A stretch of DNA of 64,000 nucleotides from Dyadobacter luticola (lineage in GTDB: Bacteria; Bacteroidota; Bacteroidia; Cytophagales; Spirosomataceae), in contig NZ_VCEJ01000008.1 in NCBI RefSeq assembly GCF_005860805.1, forward strand, positions 516,008 through 580,007. Direction: 5' to 3'. The notes under the pieces are model-generated. The model was not told the origin of the DNA. It did no database searches and worked only from the letters and a program-made list of their open reading frames with translations. This document shows, piece after piece, positions 1 to 8,587 of this stretch. Numbering within the stretch: position 1 is the stretch's first letter; the number at the start of each line of letters is the position of its first letter. A program made the position numbers and the translations under genes.

Positions 1-1639
1 ATGAAGTAACCCCGCTATTATTCTTGCTATCGAGCCAGGTTAGGCCGGCGTTAAAAATGAGTTTTTGACTGGTCGAAATTGTGTTAACCGATTGAATGTC
101 AAACTCAAAGCCCGTGGTATTTACTTCCGCAATGTTCAAAGCCAAGCCAAATGTGCCGGTCGGGGAGAGGTTGTCTTTTCGCGGCATTTGCGCGTATGGA
201 GTGGTCACATAGTCGATCAGATCGTTTTGCAATCTTTGAAAGAAGGTACCTGAAAGTTTGAGCTGCGTCGTATTGTTTTGGGTTAAAAACCAATCGGCGC
301 CGGCTTCGTAGCTGAATGAGCGTTCCGCTTTTAAGTTGGGGTTACCCACGTTTCCACCGGTGACCAGTGCTTTTTGATAGTTGTTAAATCGCTCGGTGAA
401 ATCAGCATCGCGGATTGTTTTTCCTGCACTTCCCCGGATTTGCCACTGGTCTTTTTTATAGGATAAATTGATTTGCGGGACAAGTTCCGTGCCGATACTT
501 TGCCGCCAATCCAATCTTACAGAAGGAGTTACCGTAAAATTTTCTTCAAAAACTTGAACCACCGAAACAAAAGGCGCGAGCTGACTGAGCGAATGATCGC
601 CACGATCATTGGAAGAAATGTTTCGGTTTTGAAAATTGATCCCGGCGATCAGGCTGGTTTTTTGAGTAAATGCCTGTTGCAGAACCGCCAGCCCCTGCCA
701 GAGTCTGGATTTACTACTGTTGGCAATCGCGTGCGGATTAAATGCATAGCGGTCATCGGCAAACTTGTAGCCGCCGTCGAGCGAAAACGAGGTGTTATTC
801 TTTTTATAACCAATCCTGAGCTGGTTCCAGGAAGTTTTGACCTTCTCGCTGGCGGTATCGGATTTCAAAACGGTATAAAAATTCTGCGCAGCAAAATCAC
901 GGTGATCGTAGGCGCTCCTTAATGCGATATTCCACGTCGGCGAAAGCTGGTAATTCAATGATAATGAGGCGGTATTGTTGTGAAAATAACCTTTGATACC
1001 GCGCTGCTGCACGCCGCTAGCATTGTTGGAAAGCACACCAGCCGAAACCGCCAGTTTATTTTTTTGGTAAAAACCCCCTGCATTGACATTCTTCAAACCA
1101 TACGCACCAGCCGAAACCATCGCATTAATATTGGTCTTAGCCACATTATTTTCTTCATCCGAACCTGATAATTTGGTAGCAAATGTCTTGGAAATAACAT
1201 GAATAACACCGCCTACCGCATCCGAACCATATAATGCGGAAGAAGCTCCCTTCAAAACTTCAATGCGATCAATTTCAGAGGGCGCGATCGGGATATAGCT
1301 GTTGAAATGCCCCGTATTTGGATCATTAAGCCGAATTCCATCCAAAATCACCAGAACCTGCTGGAAGGTACCGCCGCGCAACACAATGTCACTTTGTGAA
1401 CCCATCGGGCCACGCGCCTGGATTTCCACGCCCGGAACATACCGCAAAAGATCGTCGATGCTGTGTACAGGCAGGTTTTGAAAATATTCTCCTTTAATGA
1501 CAGCAATATTTCGTCCGGTTTGTGATGCCCTTTTTTCGACAATCGAAGAAGTTACAGTCACCGGGTCAAGCGAAACTTCCTGGGCGAGAGCGAAGGAGTA
1601 ACAGGTAATTAAAAGAAGCGTTAGTAATGATTTTTTCAT
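1..1639 (-). CDS. TonB-dependent receptor, BtuB-like (partial, runs off left edge)
   Basis: Outer-membrane gated channel expected to import a metal complex or vitamin using TonB energy. Reading the minus strand from the ATG at 1637-1639 gives 546 codons with no stop in the parts I translated. It has a signal peptide ending in FALAQ at about residue 20, then a plug domain (about residues 25-150) with the typical DDLLRYVPGVEIQ, IVLRGG and ASSALYGSDAVGGVI stretches, then alternating beta-strand barrel sequence. There is no N-terminal carboxypeptidase-like extension, so it is the BtuB/siderophore type rather than SusC. The C-terminus lies outside the window. It is divergent from a MocR regulator with 52 bp between starts. 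The substrate is unknown; B12 is one guess. Confidence 0.9.
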   Translation of the reverse strand, partial: MKKSLLTLLLITCYSFALAQEVSLDPVTVTSSIVEKRASQTGRNIAVIKGEYFQNLPVHSIDDLLRYVPGVEIQARGPMGSQSDIVLRGGTFQQVLVILDGIRLNDPNTGHFNSYIPIAPSEIDRIEVLKGASSALYGSDAVGGVIHVISKTFATKLSGSDEENNVAKTNINAMVSAGAYGLKNVNAGGFYQKNKLAVSAGVLSNNASGVQQRGIKGYFHNNTASLSLNYQLSPTWNIALRSAYDHRDFAAQNFYTVLKSDTASEKVKTSWNQLRIGYKKNNTSFSLDGGYKFADDRYAFNPHAIANSSKSRLWQGLAVLQQAFTQKTSLIAGINFQNRNISSNDRGDHSLSQLAPFVSVVQVFEENFTVTPSVRLDWRQSIGTELVPQINLSYKKDQWQIRGSAGKTIRDADFTERFNNYQKALVTGGNVGNPNLKAERSFSYEAGADWFLTQNNTTQLKLSGTFFQRLQNDLIDYVTTPYAQMPRKDNLSPTGTFGLALNIAEVNTTGFEFDIQSVNTISTSQKLIFNAGLTWLDSKNNSGVTS

Positions 1640-1643
1640 TTTG

Positions 1644-1651
1644 CAAACTTA
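1644..1651 (-). promoter_or_regulatory. -7 element TAAGTTTG for the TonB receptor
   Basis: The minus strand reads TAAGTTTG, an exact match to the Bacteroidota -7 consensus TAnnTTTG. Its last base is only 5 nt before the ATG, so transcription could start at or very near the start codon (leaderless or nearly so). No clear -33 TTG was seen at the right distance. Confidence 0.45.
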
Positions 1652-1659
1652 GTATCTTG

Positions 1660-1704
1660 CCGGACTGTCCAGATACCCCGGTTTTAAGATAATGAGTAGT
1701 CCGG
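1660..1704. promoter_or_regulatory. Candidate operator: inverted repeat spanning the divergent starts
   Basis: Arm CCGGACT at 1660-1666 is exactly inverted as AGTCCGG at 1698-1704, around the MocR start codon at 1692. It could be a binding site for the MocR protein. The arms are short and CCGG recurs nearby, so this is weak. Confidence 0.25.
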
Positions 1705-3179
1705 TTGAAATTCCTTTTAAAAGTGTAGTCCTGCTCGACCGGATTTCCGGTACGCCGGTTTACTTACAAATCGCGCGACAAATGATCAATGCGATCCAAC
1801 GTGGCGTGCTTGTAACCGGCGCTAAACTGCCTGGAACGCGCACATTGGCCGAAATGCTGTATGTACACCGCAAAACGGTGGTGGCGGCTTACAATGAACT
1901 CGATGCCCAGGGATGGATAGAAATGCTGCCCAACAAAGGGACATTTGTAACTAAGAAATCGCCGGTTGATGAATCCAAGCGACTGTCTTTCAATGCGAAT
2001 GATTTGGTAAGTTATCCCAAGCAAGCCGGTTTTTCCTTCGATCAAAGTATGCTGCTGGATAAGCCGGTTTCGGTTTCCAATGTGGAGCTGGAATTTACTG
2101 ACGGCCTGCCCGACGTCCGTCTTGCGCCGATGGATAAATTGGCAAAAGCCTATTCAAGCGTGCTAAGGCGGAAAAACAACCGGAAATATCTCAATTATTC
2201 ACACGTAGAGGGCAATGCCTTTTTTCGCGAAAAACTGGCGGACTACCTGAATAATACGCGTGGCTTGCACATTAACTCAACAAACGTGATCACGACGCGA
2301 GGCATTCAAATGGGCATTTACCTGGCTTCGACGCTGCTGATCCGGAAGGGTGATAATGTGGTGGTCGGTAATCTGAGCTATTATGTGGCGAACATGATTT
2401 TTCAGCAGGCAGGTGCGAAGATTATTTCGTTACCGGTTGACGATCAGGGGATTTCGGTGGACGCAGTGCGTAAATTGTGCGCGACGACCAGGATCCGGAT
2501 GCTGTACATTACCCCGCACCATCATTATCCTACAACCGTAACGCTCAGTCCGGAACGCCGCATGGAGCTGCTGAATTTGTCGGTGCAATACGGGTTTATT
2601 ATTCTGGAAGACGACCATGATTACGATTTTCACTACAACAGTAGTCCGGTTTTGCCGCTCGCGAGTGCCGATAGTGCCGGGATGGTGGTTTACGTCGGGT
2701 CATTTTGCAAAGCGATGGCGCCGGGGCTGCGGTCGGGGTACATGGTCGGGCCGGAAAATCTAATTCCGGAGTTGGGAAAAATCCGGCGCATTATTGACCG
2801 GCAGGGTGACTTAATGATGGAGCAGGCGCTGGGGGAGCTGCTTGACGAAGGCGAAATTCAGCGGCACATTAAAAAAGCACAGAAGGTTTACCACCAGCGA
2901 AGAGATCTGATGACGGATATCTTGCAAACACATTTTGCTGATTATCTGACATTTAAAGCGCCACCCGGCGGACTTGCAATCTGGACCGAGTGGCGGAAGG
3001 ACATTAACCTGATGCGCGTCAGCAAAGCTTGTCTGAAACAGGGGCTACATTTGCCGCAGACGCTTTTATTCCAGACCGGTCAGCTGAGCGCGATGCGGCT
3101 GGGTTTTGGAAATATGGACGAAAGCGAGTTGCAGGAGTCGATGCTGATACTCAAAAATGTGCTGGAAAAGATTGTCTGA
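1692..3179 (+). CDS. MocR/PdxR-family transcriptional regulator (GntR HTH + aminotransferase fold)
   Basis: DNA-binding regulator that senses a metabolite through a PLP-dependent aminotransferase-like domain. Residues about 18-86 form the GntR winged helix (TRTLAEMLYVHRKTVVAAY). Residues about 115-495 form a class I aminotransferase fold, with the PLP-binding lysine K340 in SFCKAMAPGLRSGY. The length of 495 aa is normal for the family. It is transcribed away from the TonB receptor and 67 bp ahead of a FAD oxidase. MocR proteins often control a divergent neighbour, so control of the receptor is a reasonable inference. The effector is unknown; PdxR itself senses PLP, but no PLP synthesis gene is nearby. 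Confidence 0.9.
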   Translation: MSSPVEIPFKSVVLLDRISGTPVYLQIARQMINAIQRGVLVTGAKLPGTRTLAEMLYVHRKTVVAAYNELDAQGWIEMLPNKGTFVTKKSPVDESKRLSFNANDLVSYPKQAGFSFDQSMLLDKPVSVSNVELEFTDGLPDVRLAPMDKLAKAYSSVLRRKNNRKYLNYSHVEGNAFFREKLADYLNNTRGLHINSTNVITTRGIQMGIYLASTLLIRKGDNVVVGNLSYYVANMIFQQAGAKIISLPVDDQGISVDAVRKLCATTRIRMLYITPHHHYPTTVTLSPERRMELLNLSVQYGFIILEDDHDYDFHYNSSPVLPLASADSAGMVVYVGSFCKAMAPGLRSGYMVGPENLIPELGKIRRIIDRQGDLMMEQALGELLDEGEIQRHIKKAQKVYHQRRDLMTDILQTHFADYLTFKAPPGGLAIWTEWRKDINLMRVSKACLKQGLHLPQTLLFQTGQLSAMRLGFGNMDESELQESMLILKNVLEKIV

Positions 3180-3246
3180 CGGCAATGTCTCCGGCGCGTT
3201 GTGATCCTGAATTATTCAATTAATTTGTGGCAAAATCATATCGAAA

Positions 3247-4632
3247 ATGAAAAAGCGCACCTTTATCAAACTTTCATCGGCTTTAATGACAGCTCCTTTA
3301 TTTTCACCTTTAACCGGCTGGGCAGCGGACGGCTCAGTCACGGGAAATTCCGCGGTCGACAAGCTCAAAAACTGGGCGGGTAACCTGGAATACAGTACCC
3401 AAAAACTCGACGCGGCAAAAACGCTGGCCGAAGTTCAGCAGATCGTCAAAAAATATCCTAAGCTGAAAGTGCTGGGTACCAAGCATTGCTTCAACAACAT
3501 TGCGGATTCCAAAGATCAATTTATCTCGCTGGTCTCCGCCGAGGAATCGATTGTTTTAGACGAAAAAAATAAAACGGTGACGGTTAACTCCGGGTTAAAA
3601 TATGGTCAGCTAAGTCCCTATCTGCATAAAAAAGGTTTCGCGCTGCATAATTTGGCTTCGCTGCCGCACATTTCCGTGGCTGGCGCTTGTGCTACTGCTA
3701 CGCATGGCTCAGGGGAAAAAAACGGGAATCTGGCGACTGCGGTTGCGGCGTTTGAGCTGGTGACTGCGAAGGGTGAAGTTTTGAAATTTGATAAAAAGAA
3801 AGACGGAGAAAAATTCAATGCGGCGGTGGTGCATCTCGGTGCATTGGGTGTGGTGACGAAGGTGACTTTGAATGTGGAGCCAACTTTTATGATGGGGCAA
3901 TATGTATATGAAAACCTGCCGCTAAATGAGTTAAAAGATAATTTTGATAAAATTGAAGCCAGTGGATATAGTGTGAGTTTATTTACAAACTGGTCAACTA
4001 ATGACATTACGGAAGTATGGTTGAAATTTAAGACAAACAGTGAAAAGCCTTTGAAAAGATTGCCTGATAACGAATTTTTCGGTGCAAGGCTGGCAAACAA
4101 GAACCTGCATCCGATCCCTGAACTTTCTGCTGAAAACTGTACCCCTCAGATGGGTGTACCCGGTCCGTGGTATGAGCGTATGCCGCATTTCAAAATGGGT
4201 TTCACGCCGAGCAGCGGGAAAGAACTGCAAACTGAATATTTTGTTCCGCGCACCAACGCGGTAGATGCGATCCTGGCGGTTTCCAAACTCGGCAGCCAGA
4301 TTACCCCACATTTGTTAACTTCCGAAATCCGGACGATTGCCGCCGATAATTTCTGGCTAAGTCCTTGCTACAAACAGGATTCTGTGGCGATACATTTTAC
4401 CTGGAAACAGGATTGGGCGGCGGTGAGCAAACTTCTGCCGATTATCGAGAAAGAACTTTCCGCCTTCAACGCCAGGCCGCACTGGGGCAAGCTGTTCAAA
4501 GTTTCTCCGGCAATTCTGGAAAAACGTTACGCCAAATTGCCTGAATTCCGCAGCCTGGCCAAAGAACTTGATCCGACAGGGAAATTCAGGAATGACTTTC
4601 TGAACCTGAACATTTTTCCGGCGAAAGGGTAG
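3247..4632 (+). CDS. Exported FAD-binding alditol/sugar-lactone oxidase
   Basis: Flavin oxidase of the D-arabinono-1,4-lactone oxidase/alditol oxidase group, oxidising a sugar alcohol or lactone. An N-terminal export signal resembles a Tat signal with Lys-Arg in place of Arg-Arg (KKRTFIKLSS) and ends near residue 27. The FAD_binding_4 domain covers about residues 50-215: H80 in GTKHCFN matches the covalent flavin histidine of AldO-type enzymes, and ATATHGSG at 149-156 is the second flavin-binding signature. The C-terminal RPHWGKLF motif is typical of the ALO domain. The length of 461 aa fits. It may share a transcript with the MocR gene upstream (67-bp gap). The substrate cannot be told from sequence. 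Confidence 0.85.
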   Translation: MKKRTFIKLSSALMTAPLFSPLTGWAADGSVTGNSAVDKLKNWAGNLEYSTQKLDAAKTLAEVQQIVKKYPKLKVLGTKHCFNNIADSKDQFISLVSAEESIVLDEKNKTVTVNSGLKYGQLSPYLHKKGFALHNLASLPHISVAGACATATHGSGEKNGNLATAVAAFELVTAKGEVLKFDKKKDGEKFNAAVVHLGALGVVTKVTLNVEPTFMMGQYVYENLPLNELKDNFDKIEASGYSVSLFTNWSTNDITEVWLKFKTNSEKPLKRLPDNEFFGARLANKNLHPIPELSAENCTPQMGVPGPWYERMPHFKMGFTPSSGKELQTEYFVPRTNAVDAILAVSKLGSQITPHLLTSEIRTIAADNFWLSPCYKQDSVAIHFTWKQDWAAVSKLLPIIEKELSAFNARPHWGKLFKVSPAILEKRYAKLPEFRSLAKELDPTGKFRNDFLNLNIFPAKG

Positions 4633-4697
4633 CCTCGCAGGCACCATTCACACCTCAGAATCGTTCTCAAACAGTACACTTCCAACTAGTCATCATT

Positions 4698-5372
4698 ATG
4701 GCAACAAAATTGAGAGAGCTTCCGGCGGGGGCGCAGGAACTTACGAGTGACAAAATCACTGAACTGTTCATGCATTACTGTCTGGAGAATAACAAAAAGC
4801 CGGAATCGGTTTATTTATTCTGTAAGGTAAATGGCATCGCGGAGAAGGATTTTTACAAGCATTTTTCTTCTATTGATGCAATTGAAAAAACTGTTTTTGT
4901 ATCCTTTCACAAGCTGGCCGTCAATCTCATCGACCAAAGCGCGGACGTCAGTGCACTGGGCTTTCGAGACAAGCTGCTGACTTACTACTATACTTATTTT
5001 GAGATACTTACAGCGAACAGAAGCTATGTTGTTTTTGCATTGAAAGAAAGTAAAAATAGATTGAATGGTCTGCTGAAATTGAAAGAATTCCGGACACATT
5101 TCAAGAACTTTATTGGGGAGATCAGCGATGGTTATCTCAAAGTAAAAAGCGAAAGGATCCGCAAGGCGCAGCAGGATGCATTGGAAGAAGGCGCGTGGAT
5201 CCAGTTTATGGTCACGTTGAAATTCTGGCTGGACGACGAGTCGATCGGCTTTGAAAAAACGGATTTGTTTATCGAAAAATCGATCCGCGCTACATTTGAT
5301 CTGATCGATACGACGCCGCTTGAAAGCGTGATCGATTTTGGAAAATTTCTCATTAAAGAAAAGTTGAGGTAA
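4698..5372 (+). CDS. TetR/AcrR-family-like transcriptional regulator
   Basis: Predicted one-component regulator of 224 aa. Residues about 15-62 look like the TetR helix-turn-helix region (SVYLFCKVNGIAEKDFYKHF), followed by an all-helical C-terminal domain rich in aromatic residues. The next gene, an ABC1-type kinase, starts 3 bp after its stop, so the two are almost certainly co-transcribed and the pair probably acts together. The HTH is divergent, so the family call is moderate. The ligand is unknown. Confidence 0.7.
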   Translation: MATKLRELPAGAQELTSDKITELFMHYCLENNKKPESVYLFCKVNGIAEKDFYKHFSSIDAIEKTVFVSFHKLAVNLIDQSADVSALGFRDKLLTYYYTYFEILTANRSYVVFALKESKNRLNGLLKLKEFRTHFKNFIGEISDGYLKVKSERIRKAQQDALEEGAWIQFMVTLKFWLDDESIGFEKTDLFIEKSIRATFDLIDTTPLESVIDFGKFLIKEKLR

Positions 5373-5375
5373 GGC

Positions 5376-6677
5376 ATGGAGACAATTGACAGCATACCTA
5401 CTTCAAAAATTCAGCGTGCGACGAAGTTGATTTCGACTGGGGTGAAGATTGGGGGGAATTACCTGAAATATTACGGTGAGAAAATCACCAACCCGGAGTC
5501 GGCCCGCGACAATTTGAATACCAACAATGCGGAGGACATTTACGACGGGCTTAAAAACCTGAAAGGCAGCGCGTTGAAACTGGCGCAAATGCTGAGTATG
5601 GAGAAAAATTTCCTGCCGCAGCAGTACGTGGAGAAGTTTTCGCTTTCGCAATTTTCAGTACCGCCACTTTCGGCGCCGCTGGTAGTGAAGACTTTCAGGA
5701 AATATTTTGGTAAATCGCCGCTTGACCTTTTCGATACATTCGACGCGAATGCGATCAATGCGGCGAGCATTGGTCAGGTGCATAAAGCGACGATCGACGG
5801 CAAAGAATTGGCGGTGAAAATCCAGTATCCTGGCGTGGCGGAAAGCATTTCGTCGGACCTTGCGCTGGTGAAGCCGATTGCGATGAAAATGTTTAACATT
5901 CAGGCAAAGGATTCGGATAAATATTTCAAGGAAGTTGAAACGAAGCTGACCGAGGAGACGAATTATAACCTTGAAATCGCCCAAAGCAGCGAGATTGCTG
6001 ACGCTTGCGCGCACATTCCGAATTTGCGTTTTCCGAAATATTATCCGGAATATTCCAGCGAGCGGGTGATTACGATGGACTGGATGACGGGCAAACATTT
6101 GTCTGAATTCTGCAAATCCAACCCCGATCAGCACACTGCGAACAAAATCGGGCAGGCGCTTTGGGATTTTTATATGTTCCAGGTGCACCAGCTGCGTAAA
6201 GTCCACGCCGATCCGCATCCCGGTAATTTTCTGGTTGATGAACAGGATAACCTGATCGCGATTGATTTTGGGTGTATCAAAGAAATTCCAGAAGCGTTTT
6301 ATAATCCTTATTTTGAGCTTGCTGAGCCAGAGAATCTGAATAACCCGGCCGTTTTCCATGACAAATTATTTGAGCTGGAAATTTTAACGGAGAAGGATAC
6401 GAAGGCTGAAACGATTTTCTTTTCTAATCTTTTTAAAGAGATCCTTTCGCTTTTGACCCAGCCTTTCCAGTCTGAAACTTTTGATTTTTCAGACGAACGG
6501 TTTTTTGGAAAACTAGCAGCTTTGGGCGAAAAATACGCGAATGATAAGGAGCTGAGGAAAATGAATGTAAACCGCGGTTCGAAGCATTTTATTTATATCA
6601 ACCGGACATTTTTCGGATTGTTCAGCCTGCTGCACGATCTTAAAGCGACGATTGATACGAAGCAATTTGTGGTTTAA
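5376..6677 (+). CDS. ABC1/UbiB/COQ8-family atypical kinase
   Basis: Member of the UbiB/COQ8 atypical kinase-ATPase family, tied in other organisms to isoprenoid quinone synthesis or membrane lipid handling. Visible signatures are the Ala-rich loop N-A129-A130-S131-IGQVH, the nucleotide-binding lysine K148 in ELAVKIQYPG, the catalytic loop H277-A-D279-PHPGN and the metal-binding D297-FG. The normally strict KxGQ motif reads K68-L-A-Q71, with Ala for Gly. No C-terminal membrane helix is obvious. It is coupled to a TetR-like gene 3 bp upstream and followed by a strong two-way terminator. No quinone biosynthesis genes are close by, so its role is open. Confidence 0.85.
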   Translation: METIDSIPTSKIQRATKLISTGVKIGGNYLKYYGEKITNPESARDNLNTNNAEDIYDGLKNLKGSALKLAQMLSMEKNFLPQQYVEKFSLSQFSVPPLSAPLVVKTFRKYFGKSPLDLFDTFDANAINAASIGQVHKATIDGKELAVKIQYPGVAESISSDLALVKPIAMKMFNIQAKDSDKYFKEVETKLTEETNYNLEIAQSSEIADACAHIPNLRFPKYYPEYSSERVITMDWMTGKHLSEFCKSNPDQHTANKIGQALWDFYMFQVHQLRKVHADPHPGNFLVDEQDNLIAIDFGCIKEIPEAFYNPYFELAEPENLNNPAVFHDKLFELEILTEKDTKAETIFFSNLFKEILSLLTQPFQSETFDFSDERFFGKLAALGEKYANDKELRKMNVNRGSKHFIYINRTFFGLFSLLHDLKATIDTKQFVV

Positions 6678-6693
6678 AGATCAAGCTGATAAC

Positions 6694-6737
6694 ATGACAA
6701 AGCCGCTGTCGGGAATCTCCGGCAGCGGCTTTGTCAT
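6694..6737. terminator. Bidirectional intrinsic terminator
   Basis: A 19-bp hairpin (6694-6712 with 6719-6737, one G-T wobble) between the convergent ABC1 and permease genes. It includes the stop codon of the minus-strand permease gene. Confidence 0.85.
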
Positions 6738-7843
6738 TCTTCCACTTTCTTTTTCTTTCGTTTGACAAGTCTGAATAAAGTATTATCTGCCTGCTCGGGC
6801 GTTTGATCACCCAATAAAACTCCCCAGGGCTGCAACCCATCAACCCGGTCGAAAACCACTTTCATCATGGCGATGGCGGGAATCGACAAGAACATTCCCG
6901 ACAAACCGGCCAAGGCTCCGCCGATGAGCACGCCGAGAATTGAAACCAAAGCATTGATCTTCACTTTTGACCCGACAACCACGGGCACCAGGAAATTGTT
7001 ATCAATGAACTGAACGAAAATAAACACGCCGACGACGCCAAGAATGGTATCGACTTCGGGGTGGCTAATGAATGTCACCATCACCGCCAGCGCCGTGGCT
7101 ACCAGCCCGCCAATGTACGGCACGAGGTTCAGAATAGCCGCCATAATTGACAGCAAAATCGCGTACTGTACATTCAGGATCAGCAAACCGACGGAGTTCA
7201 TGACCGCTACGGCCGCAGTTTCCAGCAACAGCCCGACCATATAACTTTGAATGATCGCCTTAATCTGACCCAAGCCTTCGAGGACTTTTTCTTTGTGTTT
7301 TTCGGCAAATAATACCACCATAAAATGCAGCAGCATAGCGCGGTAGTAGAGTAAGAGAAAGGCGTAAATTGGAATGAGAATTAATGTTCCGAGCGGCCCT
7401 GTAACAACACCCAATGTCTCGGCTCCCTGGAAATTTTCCAGCGTTTTTGTCTGCGCATTTTTCAGGTATTTCTCTTGCTGCCAGTAACTTACACTGTATT
7501 CCCGCCTGATCCAGCGCCGAACATCCCGGTACACTTCGTTCAGGTTTCGTTTCAGCCTCGGCCACTCGTCTGAGAAATCCGCCAGCTGCATCGAAAGCAC
7601 CACTGTCACCGCCGAAACAATCACGACCGCCAGCAAAACGGCCAAACTGATCGCTACAATTTTCGGGACGCCAATCCTTTCCAGCCAGCTCTCGACCGGC
7701 CTGAGCAAAACCGCAATCAGCCCCGCCATCGCCAGCGGCACAATAATATCCTGCCCCAGATATATCGCCAGCATAATGAGGCCGATCGCGAGAAGGGATT
7801 GGGAGAGTTTTTGGTAAAAGGGAGGGGTAGAGGTGTCGGTCAT
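6734..7843 (-). CDS. AI-2E family transporter (PF01594-type permease)
   Basis: Integral membrane protein of 369 aa with about eight hydrophobic segments. The N-terminal pair is followed by a soluble stretch (about residues 80-150) and then a C-terminal membrane core containing LNLVPYIGG and GGALAGLSGMFLSIPA, the usual signatures of this family. Some relatives export autoinducer-2 and others act as sodium/proton antiporters, so the substrate cannot be assigned. A Lys/Glu-rich tail (KRKKKKVEE) faces the end. It is a single-gene unit, divergent from the HigBA module. Confidence 0.85.
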   Translation of the reverse strand: MTDTSTPPFYQKLSQSLLAIGLIMLAIYLGQDIIVPLAMAGLIAVLLRPVESWLERIGVPKIVAISLAVLLAVVIVSAVTVVLSMQLADFSDEWPRLKRNLNEVYRDVRRWIRREYSVSYWQQEKYLKNAQTKTLENFQGAETLGVVTGPLGTLILIPIYAFLLLYYRAMLLHFMVVLFAEKHKEKVLEGLGQIKAIIQSYMVGLLLETAAVAVMNSVGLLILNVQYAILLSIMAAILNLVPYIGGLVATALAVMVTFISHPEVDTILGVVGVFIFVQFIDNNFLVPVVVGSKVKINALVSILGVLIGGALAGLSGMFLSIPAIAMMKVVFDRVDGLQPWGVLLGDQTPEQADNTLFRLVKRKKKKVEE

Positions 7844-7855
7844 TTTATTTAGGAA

Positions 7856-7896
7856 TTCTAAAAATATTTTTTATTTTCTAAAAAGAGGTATATTTG
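7856..7896 (+). promoter_or_regulatory. higBA promoter with a direct repeat
   Basis: TATATTTG at 7889-7896 matches the TAnnTTTG -7 element and leaves a leader of about 20-25 nt before higB. Just upstream, TTCTAAAAA occurs twice (7856-7864 and 7876-7884), 20 bp apart. This spacing could suit binding of the antitoxin on one DNA face, but the region is AT-rich. Confidence 0.45.
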
Positions 7897-7922
7897 CTTA
7901 TTGCACACTATAAATATATTAT

Positions 7923-8213
7923 ATGGTCACTATTAGTTACCGAATGATTAGGGAATATGCAAATAGACGTCAGGAATCCCTCGAAGCACTTAACTCCTGG
8001 TATGACCTGGCTAAAAAAGGCAACTGGTCGCATTTTCACGATGTAAAGCAAGTTTTCAATTCAATTGATGCCGTGGGAGACGATCTGTATGTTTTTAATA
8101 TAAAAGGAAATCACTTGCGACTGATAGTGCGAATATTTCCGGTGCGCACAGTTTACATAAAATTTATAGGAACTCATGCGGAGTACGATAAAGTAAAGCT
8201 AGAAAGACTGTAA
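7923..8213 (+). CDS. higB: HigB-type mRNA interferase toxin
   Basis: Small toxin (96 aa) of the HigB/RelE-like fold that would cut mRNA on the ribosome when free of its antitoxin. The family pattern is clear: an aromatic SWYDLAKKGNWSHF segment at about residues 25-38, VFNIKGNHLRLIVRI in the middle and the C-terminal FIGTHAEYDKV block. It lies 1 bp before higA in the toxin-first order typical of HigBA. A second copy of this module is at about 55.1-55.7 kb. Confidence 0.85.
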   Translation: MVTISYRMIREYANRRQESLEALNSWYDLAKKGNWSHFHDVKQVFNSIDAVGDDLYVFNIKGNHLRLIVRIFPVRTVYIKFIGTHAEYDKVKLERL

Positions 8214-8214
8214 T

Positions 8215-8586
8215 ATGGAAGAGTTAAAATATAAGACTGAGTCAGAATATGAAGCTGCAATGATTGTGATAGACGAGCTGATGCGTAAAGGCGAGGCAGA
8301 TTTATCCGCGGGAGAGTTGGAAAAAATTCGTGTTATGGCTGTTGCCGCGCAAGCTTACGAAATGGAGCATTACTACATTGAGGCGCCGCAGACTTTCCAG
8401 GGCATGATCGAGCGCAGGATGTACGAATTCAAGCTCAACCAGCAGGAATTGGCAAAAAAACTCGGCGTCAGCAATGCAAAGCTTTCCCTGATACTAAATG
8501 GAAAACAGCGGCCTGATATTCCTTTTATCAAAGCCGTGCATACCGAGCTGAATGTTCCTGCTGATTTTATCCTGGACCATATCTGA
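8215..8586 (+). CDS. higA: HigA-type antitoxin with XRE helix-turn-helix
   Basis: Antitoxin of 123 aa. The N-terminal half (YESEYEAAM-like, about residues 1-65) is the toxin-neutralising part. Residues about 68-120 form an XRE HTH (LNQQELAKKLGVSNAKLSLIL) that would bind the operon promoter and repress it. The stop codon is 1 bp before the convergent VOC gene end at 8588, with no terminator visible between them. Confidence 0.85.
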   Translation: MEELKYKTESEYEAAMIVIDELMRKGEADLSAGELEKIRVMAVAAQAYEMEHYYIEAPQTFQGMIERRMYEFKLNQQELAKKLGVSNAKLSLILNGKQRPDIPFIKAVHTELNVPADFILDHI

Positions 8587-8587
8587 T

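Noticed and set aside
473..922. 149-codon open frame on the plus strand
   Set aside because: Antisense to the TonB receptor that reads through this region from 1639 to the window edge.
5655..6359. 234-codon open frame on the minus strand
   Set aside because: Antisense to the ABC1 kinase, with a His/Arg/Phe-rich shadow composition.
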